This document shows positions 7,141-10,486 of a stretch of DNA of 10,486 nucleotides, piece after piece. Both the position numbers and the translations under genes were made by a program. Position 1 is the stretch's first letter, and each line of letters starts with the position of its first letter. The DNA lies in assembly GCA_003446545.1 (NCBI GenBank), contig DMAO01000149.1, positions 1 to 10,486 of the forward strand. Direction: 5' to 3'. Under the pieces are notes generated by a model, which worked only from the letters and a program-made list of their open reading frames with translations, ran no database searches and was not told where the DNA came from. This DNA is from Sphaerochaeta sp. Lineage in GTDB: Bacteria > Spirochaetota > Spirochaetia > Sphaerochaetales > Sphaerochaetaceae.

Positions 7141-7300
7141 AAAAAACCATAATCGCGTGACTTACCCATCGGCTAAAGACCAATGGGCTTCTTGCTTCAT
7201 AGAAGACTGCTCAGGAACCGAAGCTCCTAAGACTTGTTATCTTCTCCACAAGCTTAATGGGCTTGCCCAGCCCCAACATTTTTTAACCTACATTTCGTAA
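7141..7300 (-). ncRNA. putative omega RNA (reRNA) of the TnpB element, with guide at its end
   Basis: The 126 bp from the tnpB stop to the element's right end are highly structured on the - strand, as expected for the RNA that guides TnpB. Helices seen: CAAGC/GCTTG (7249-7265); AGAAGA/TCTTCT (7240-7245 with 7201-7206) enclosing a 9-bp stem with two wobbles capped by a C(UUCG)G tetraloop (7210-7231); and the right-end hairpin (7165-7187). The scaffold would end in TAAGTCAC at 7157. The adjacent flank, gcgattatggtttttt (7156 to 7141), would be the guide. The 5' end inside tnpB is a guess; the type of RNA is inferred from known IS605-group TnpB systems. Confidence 0.62.
7165..7187 (-). repeat. 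right-end subterminal hairpin of the IS605-group element
   Basis: On the - strand CCCATTGG and CCGATGGG pair in an 8-bp stem with one T-G wobble and the 7-nt loop TCTTTAG. It is flanked by GAAG on one side and TAAGTCAC on the other. Hairpins with this layout, CCCA...TTTAG...TGGG followed by a short AGTCAC/AGTTCAC-like end, are characteristic right ends of IS605/IS1341-type elements. They are recognised as single strands by TnpA. Confidence 0.72.
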
Positions 7301-8413
7301 GTTCTTTCCTGCATTTTCATCACGAGAGAGCTCTGCTCCACAATTGGGGCATGTCCAGCTACGCTCTTTAAGGCTGAGCGCACTGTTCTTATACCCGCAA
7401 GCACTGCAGAGTTTTGAGCTTGGATACCATGTATCCACTTGGATGACATGTGTTCCTGTCTCTGCAGCTTTCTGTTTCAATCTTGAGACAAAGGTTGCAT
7501 AGCCAAGGTCCTGTACTGATTTCCCTAAGTGCAAGGCTCGTGACATCCCTCTCAACGAAAGGGTCTCGATGCAAATCGCATCGTATTCAGAGGTCAGCTG
7601 GGTAGCAAGCTTCCTGTTGAAATCTACACGGGAATTGGCTATCTTCTCATGCACAAGGGCAACATTTCTTTTCGCTTCATACCAGTTGCGGGAACCTTTC
7701 TTCTTGCTAAATCTTCTTTGCGCCTTAGCAAGTTGCATTTCATATTTTCTTGTGGTTCTCGTAAATACAGGAGTATTTCCTTCGTTGTCAACATAGAAGT
7801 CTGCTAGAGCCATATCGATTCCCACCACTCTTTCAGAATCAGTTACAACTTTCTTAATGACCACAGAAGCTTCGTGTTCAAAAAGAAAAGAGGCAAAATA
7901 CTTCCCTGTTGTGGATCTTGAGACTGATACTGACTTGATTCTGCCTTCAGCAGAGGACCTTTTATCCCGAAAGGTTATCCAACCGAGCTTGGGGAGCTTG
8001 ACTTTTCTGTTTTCAAAATCAATCGCCATATTATTGTTAATATAGGATGATGTATAACAGTTCTGTGTTTTCTTCTTCTTATACTTGGGGAAACCTACTT
8101 TCTGATCTTTGCGCTCCCCCTTCAATGATTTGTAGAAGTTTGAAAAAGCGTTTATAAGATTTGCTTTCGAGCAAGCCAATGCCTGGGAGTCTGCTTCCTT
8201 CAACCACTCGTATTCTTTTCTGTAAGCAGATACTTGCTTAAACTTATAATCATACACTTTCTGTCTATCATCTTTATTCTCTTCAAAGACCGTAATTCTT
8301 TCATGAAGCATCATGTTGTAGATTGCTCTTGAACATCCGAGAGTCTTATTGATCTGTTCTGTCTGTTTCGCATCTGGGTAGACCCTAACTTTCAATGCTT
8401 TATACCACTTCAT
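7283..8413 (-). CDS. tnpB: TnpB RNA-guided nuclease (IS200/IS605 group, IS1341-like)
   Basis: 376 aa, full length. The N-terminus has the OrfB helix-turn-helix region (YKALKVRVYP, then LGCSRAIYNMML near 25-36). The central part contains the wedge-type region with GFPKYKKKK. The RuvC-like domain keeps all three acidic residues: D200 in VVGIDMALADF, E283 in ICIETLSLRGM and D365 in SRDENAGKN. The zinc finger has CxxC at 336/339 and CxxC at 355/358. It should therefore be an active RNA-guided, TAM-dependent DNA endonuclease, by analogy with characterised TnpB proteins. No Shine-Dalgarno is seen; the promoter sits almost on the start codon. No tnpA is adjacent. Base use is more AT-rich than the neighbours, which fits acquisition by transfer. 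Confidence 0.95.
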   Translation of the reverse strand: MKWYKALKVRVYPDAKQTEQINKTLGCSRAIYNMMLHERITVFEENKDDRQKVYDYKFKQVSAYRKEYEWLKEADSQALACSKANLINAFSNFYKSLKGERKDQKVGFPKYKKKKTQNCYTSSYINNNMAIDFENRKVKLPKLGWITFRDKRSSAEGRIKSVSVSRSTTGKYFASFLFEHEASVVIKKVVTDSERVVGIDMALADFYVDNEGNTPVFTRTTRKYEMQLAKAQRRFSKKKGSRNWYEAKRNVALVHEKIANSRVDFNRKLATQLTSEYDAICIETLSLRGMSRALHLGKSVQDLGYATFVSRLKQKAAETGTHVIQVDTWYPSSKLCSACGYKNSALSLKERSWTCPNCGAELSRDENAGKNLRNVG

Positions 8414-8421
8414 ATATGTTA

Positions 8422-8450
8422 AGTATAAAAAGCTTGACTGGATAAGTAAA
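8422..8450 (-). promoter_or_regulatory. candidate tnpB promoter, probably giving a leaderless mRNA
   Basis: On the - strand TTTACT (8450-8445) and TATACT (8427-8422) are separated by exactly 17 bp, a good sigma-70-type match for the -10 and a fair one for the -35. Only 8 nt lie between the -10 and the tnpB ATG, so transcription would start at or within a few bases of the start codon. That fits the lack of a ribosome binding site. Confidence 0.5.
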
Positions 8451-8470
8451 GGAAAATATAAAGAAAATAC

Positions 8471-8490
8471 CTTACGCGGAGACGACTAAG
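8471..8490 (-). repeat. imperfect hairpin, possible left end of the TnpB element
   Basis: CTTA (8471-8474) pairs with TAAG (8487-8490), then after a 2x2 internal mismatch CG pairs with CG around the tetraloop GAGA. It lies 58 bp upstream of tnpB, close to where the AT-rich element sequence gives way to the flank. IS200/IS605 left ends carry an imperfect hairpin near the cleavage site. The pairing is weak and the exact boundary and TAM are not determined. Confidence 0.3.
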
Positions 8491-8529
8491 TACAACACAA
8501 AACCACACCCCCGTTCTCTCTAGAAGACA

Positions 8530-8553
8530 TATAATCCTTGTCTGTACGTACAG
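8530..8553 (+). promoter_or_regulatory. TATAAT box and 12-bp palindrome in the pfp leader
   Basis: A consensus -10 hexamer TATAAT (8530-8535) is followed 6 bp later by the perfect palindrome CTGTACGTACAG (8542-8553), which would cover the transcription start. No -35 match is seen at 17 bp, so the promoter may be activator-dependent or use another sigma factor. The palindrome is a plausible repressor or activator site. Start of transcription here would leave a leader of about 160 nt before the gene. Confidence 0.4.
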
Positions 8554-8619
8554 GAAGTGGGTGCTTACAGGAAACCTGAAAATCAAGGCTGATTCATCCC
8601 CGCCCCTTAAGAGGACTGA

Positions 8620-8657
8620 GATTTCTCAACAGAGAGGTTGAAAAGAAATCCTTTTTT
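8620..8657 (+). terminator. terminator-like hairpin in the 5' leader of pfp
   Basis: GATTTC (8620-8625) pairs with GAAATC (8645-8650), and inside it TCAAC (8626-8630) pairs with GTTGA (8637-8641) around the loop AGAGAG. An AAA bulge lies on the 3' side. One base later comes a run of six T (8652-8657). The shape is that of an intrinsic terminator with an AU-rich stem. It lies about 48 bp before the pfp start with no + strand gene upstream, so it would act as an attenuator of leader transcripts, or it is a remnant. Confidence 0.42.
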
Positions 8658-8704
8658 GTTCTATGGTTAGCATGTTCAAAGAATCAGAACCATAAGGAGC
8701 TATC

Positions 8705-10363
8705 ATGGACATATCACCCCTTCAGATTATACGCTATGACTATCAGCCAAAACTTCCGGCCATCCTCAGGGAGGACATCAAAAACATCCAACCAGTTGTT
8801 GGAGACGAAACAGCCCCTGCCCAGGACAAGGAGGTCATCAAGACACTCTTCCCCCACACCTGCGGCCTACCCTCTGTTTCTTTTGCCAAGGGAGAAAACA
8901 ATACCATCGCAGCAAAGCGTAATGTTGGGGTAATCCTCAGTGGCGGACAGGCCCCCGGCGGGCATAACGTCATCAGTGGTCTGTATGATGCAATGAAGGC
9001 AGCAAACCCACATAACGAGCTGCTTGGTTTCAAGGGCGGCCCCAGTGGTATCCTTAACGACTCCTACACCCTCATCACCGAAGAATTTCTCGCACCTTTC
9101 AGGAACACCGGCGGTTTTGATATCATCGGTAGCGGCAGGACAAAGCTTGAGACTGCTGAGCAGTTTGAGGTATGTGCCAAAGTATGCAAAAATCATGGGA
9201 TAACTTCCCTTGTCATCATTGGCGGAGATGACTCCAATACCAATGCGGCCGTGCTTGCAGAATACTTCAAGGAAAAGGGCCATGGCATCCAGGTCATAGG
9301 CTGCCCCAAGACCATTGACGGGGACCTGAAAAACGAGTCCATCGAGATCTCCTTCGGGTTCGACACTGCAACCAAGACCTACAGCGAACTGATAGGAAAC
9401 ATCGAGCGTGATGCCAACAGCGCCAAGAAATACTGGCACTTCATCAAGCTCATGGGCCGCAGTGCCAGCCACATCGCTTTGGAGTGCGCCCTTGAGACCC
9501 AGCCCAACATCTGCCTCATCAGCGAAGAGATCGAGGCTAACAGGCAGTCACTTACCAGTATCGTAACCTACATAGCCGATGCTGTTGCAGCAAGGGCGGA
9601 GGACAAGAACAACTTTGGTGTTGTGCTCATCCCTGAAGGTCTTGTTGAGTTCATCCCTGAGATAAAGTACCTCATCGAGGAGATCAACAACCTTCTTGCC
9701 AAGGAAATCGTAGGGTTCTCTGCCTGCTATGACAGCACAGAGCGAATAAACTTTGTTTCAGAGAGACTCTCCCTGGAAAGTAGTAAGGTCTTCTCCATCC
9801 TGCCAAAAGAAATCAAGGAACAACTGCTGATGGATAGGGACCCACACGGAAACGTACAGGTCTCCAGAATTGAAACTGACAAACTGCTCGCTTCCATGGT
9901 TGCGGCACAACTGACGAAGATGAAAAACGAAGGCACCTACTCAGGTTCATTCAGCACAATGACCCACTTCTTCGGCTACGAGGGCCGATGCGCCTTCCCA
10001 ACCAACTTTGATGCTGACTACTGCTATAGTCTTGGCTATAATGCATTCATGCTTATCGGAGCGGATCTTACCGGGTATATCTCTTCGGTAACCAATCTCT
10101 CACAACCTGCAACAGAATGGAAGGCTGGAGGAATTCCCATCACGATGATGATGAACCTTGAACAGCGCCATGGCTCGATGAAGCCTGTCATCAAGAAGGC
10201 CTTGGTAGAACTCGATGGAGCGCCTTTCAAGTACTTTGCAGCACACCGTGACAGGTGGGCACGAGAGACATGCTTTGTCTATCCAGGTGCAGTACAGTAC
10301 TTCGGACCTGAGCAGGTATGTGACCAGACTACCCGCACCCTTGCACTGGAACAGGCCAAATAA
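8705..10363 (+). CDS. pfp: pyrophosphate-dependent 6-phosphofructokinase (long, group II type)
   Basis: Cytoplasmic glycolytic enzyme that reversibly phosphorylates fructose 6-phosphate using PPi in place of ATP. At 552 aa it is the long form found in spirochaetes and plants, not the 320 aa ATP enzyme. Visible motifs: [10 protein letters not shown] (79-88, phosphate-binding loop), GGDDSNTNA (173-181) with the second Asp (D176) that blocks ATP use, PKTIDGD (201-207) with K202 typical of PPi enzymes and catalytic D205, and MGR (250-252) for sugar phosphate binding. The start has AAGGAG (8694-8699) at good spacing. The gene stands alone between the TnpB element and a strong terminator. PPi specificity rests on the GGDD and PKT signatures and is well established for this family. 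Confidence 0.96.
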   Translation: MDISPLQIIRYDYQPKLPAILREDIKNIQPVVGDETAPAQDKEVIKTLFPHTCGLPSVSFAKGENNTIAAKRNVGVILSGGQAPGGHNVISGLYDAMKAANPHNELLGFKGGPSGILNDSYTLITEEFLAPFRNTGGFDIIGSGRTKLETAEQFEVCAKVCKNHGITSLVIIGGDDSNTNAAVLAEYFKEKGHGIQVIGCPKTIDGDLKNESIEISFGFDTATKTYSELIGNIERDANSAKKYWHFIKLMGRSASHIALECALETQPNICLISEEIEANRQSLTSIVTYIADAVAARAEDKNNFGVVLIPEGLVEFIPEIKYLIEEINNLLAKEIVGFSACYDSTERINFVSERLSLESSKVFSILPKEIKEQLLMDRDPHGNVQVSRIETDKLLASMVAAQLTKMKNEGTYSGSFSTMTHFFGYEGRCAFPTNFDADYCYSLGYNAFMLIGADLTGYISSVTNLSQPATEWKAGGIPITMMMNLEQRHGSMKPVIKKALVELDGAPFKYFAAHRDRWARETCFVYPGAVQYFGPEQVCDQTTRTLALEQAK

Positions 10364-10398
10364 GACATACCTCCTGACAAATAAGATGTAGTAGTATC

Positions 10399-10428
10399 GG
10401 GGCTATCGCACAAGCGGTAGCCCCTTTT
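10399..10428 (+). terminator. intrinsic terminator of pfp
   Basis: GGGGCTATCGC (10399-10409) and GCGGTAGCCCC (10414-10424) form an 11-bp GC-rich stem with one T-G wobble and an ACAA loop, followed directly by TTTT. It lies 35 bp after the pfp stop codon and is the clearest terminator in the window. The 58 bases after it hold nothing I can assign. Confidence 0.93.
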
Positions 10429-10486
10429 CATTCCCCAACGAAGCGAGAGTAGCAAAAGCATTACCATGGTTCCATTACCGAGCGAG

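Larger units (their letters stand above)
7157..8490 (-). mobile_element. IS200/IS605-group element carrying TnpB only
   Basis: An element of about 1.3 kb holding one gene, tnpB, and no TnpA Y1 transposase, so it would need transposase supplied in trans. The right end (7157) is set by the typical subterminal hairpin followed by TAAGTCAC. The left end is uncertain and is placed at an imperfect hairpin upstream of tnpB (8471-8490). The element is visibly more AT-rich than the flanking genes. It has no terminal inverted repeats and no obvious target duplication, as expected for this group. It lies between the glycosidase promoter region and the phosphofructokinase leader. Confidence 0.6.

Noticed and set aside
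7113..7141. Full sigma-70 promoter for the glycosidase starting at TTGACA (7141-7136, - strand)
   Set aside because: At 16-18 bp spacing the -10 candidates are poor (TCCCTA), so only the -35-like match is noted in the operator entry.
8867..9472. Open frame of 201 codons on the - strand
   Set aside because: It is antisense to the conserved core of pfp, including the GGDD and PKTIDGD coding region, and is explained by codon bias of that gene.
1..10486. CRISPR array, tRNA or rRNA genes
   Set aside because: No regularly spaced direct repeats, no tRNA cloverleaf with CCA-type arms and no rRNA-like conserved stretches were seen in reading both strands.

Overview
The window looks like chromosomal DNA from a spirochaete, most likely of the Sphaerochaeta type. 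That is an inference from moderate GC content, tightly packed genes, a long (552 aa) pyrophosphate-type phosphofructokinase of the class common in spirochaetes, and a cytoplasmic family 2 glycosidase. No rRNA or marker gene in the window proves it.

Region 1 (1-3623, + strand) is a thiamine salvage operon. It opens with the 3' end of a TPP riboswitch that is cut by the window edge. Then come thiD (HMP/HMP-P kinase), thiM (thiazole kinase), cytX (predicted HMP permease) and thiE (thiamine phosphate synthase). All four genes are separated by 12 bp or overlap. Together they import the pyrimidine HMP, phosphorylate both halves of thiamine and join them. No thiC or thiG is in view, so the operon as seen is for salvage. 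thiE carries an unusual tail that runs through a stem-loop and into the 3' end of the opposing gene.

Region 2 (3574-7039, - strand) is a compact convergent unit read right to left. It holds a GH2 beta-galactosidase-like enzyme (778 aa), a UPF0178 (YaiI/YqxD) protein and a LuxR-type DNA-binding protein whose N-terminal half resembles a receiver domain without the phosphoacceptor aspartate. Upstream of the glycosidase lies a pair of GTTGCAA boxes that look like an operator.

Region 3 (about 7141-8500, - strand) is a solitary IS200/IS605-group TnpB element with no TnpA transposase. The TnpB has an intact RuvC triad and zinc finger. Downstream of it lies a structured region ending in a typical right-end hairpin, which together look like an omega RNA (reRNA). 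The 16 nt just outside the right end would be its guide. A promoter close enough to tnpB to give a leaderless transcript is also visible.

Region 4 (about 8500-10486, + strand) has a leader with a TATAAT box, a 12-bp perfect palindrome and a terminator-like hairpin. It is followed by the PPi-dependent phosphofructokinase gene and a strong intrinsic terminator. The last 58 bases hold nothing I can identify.
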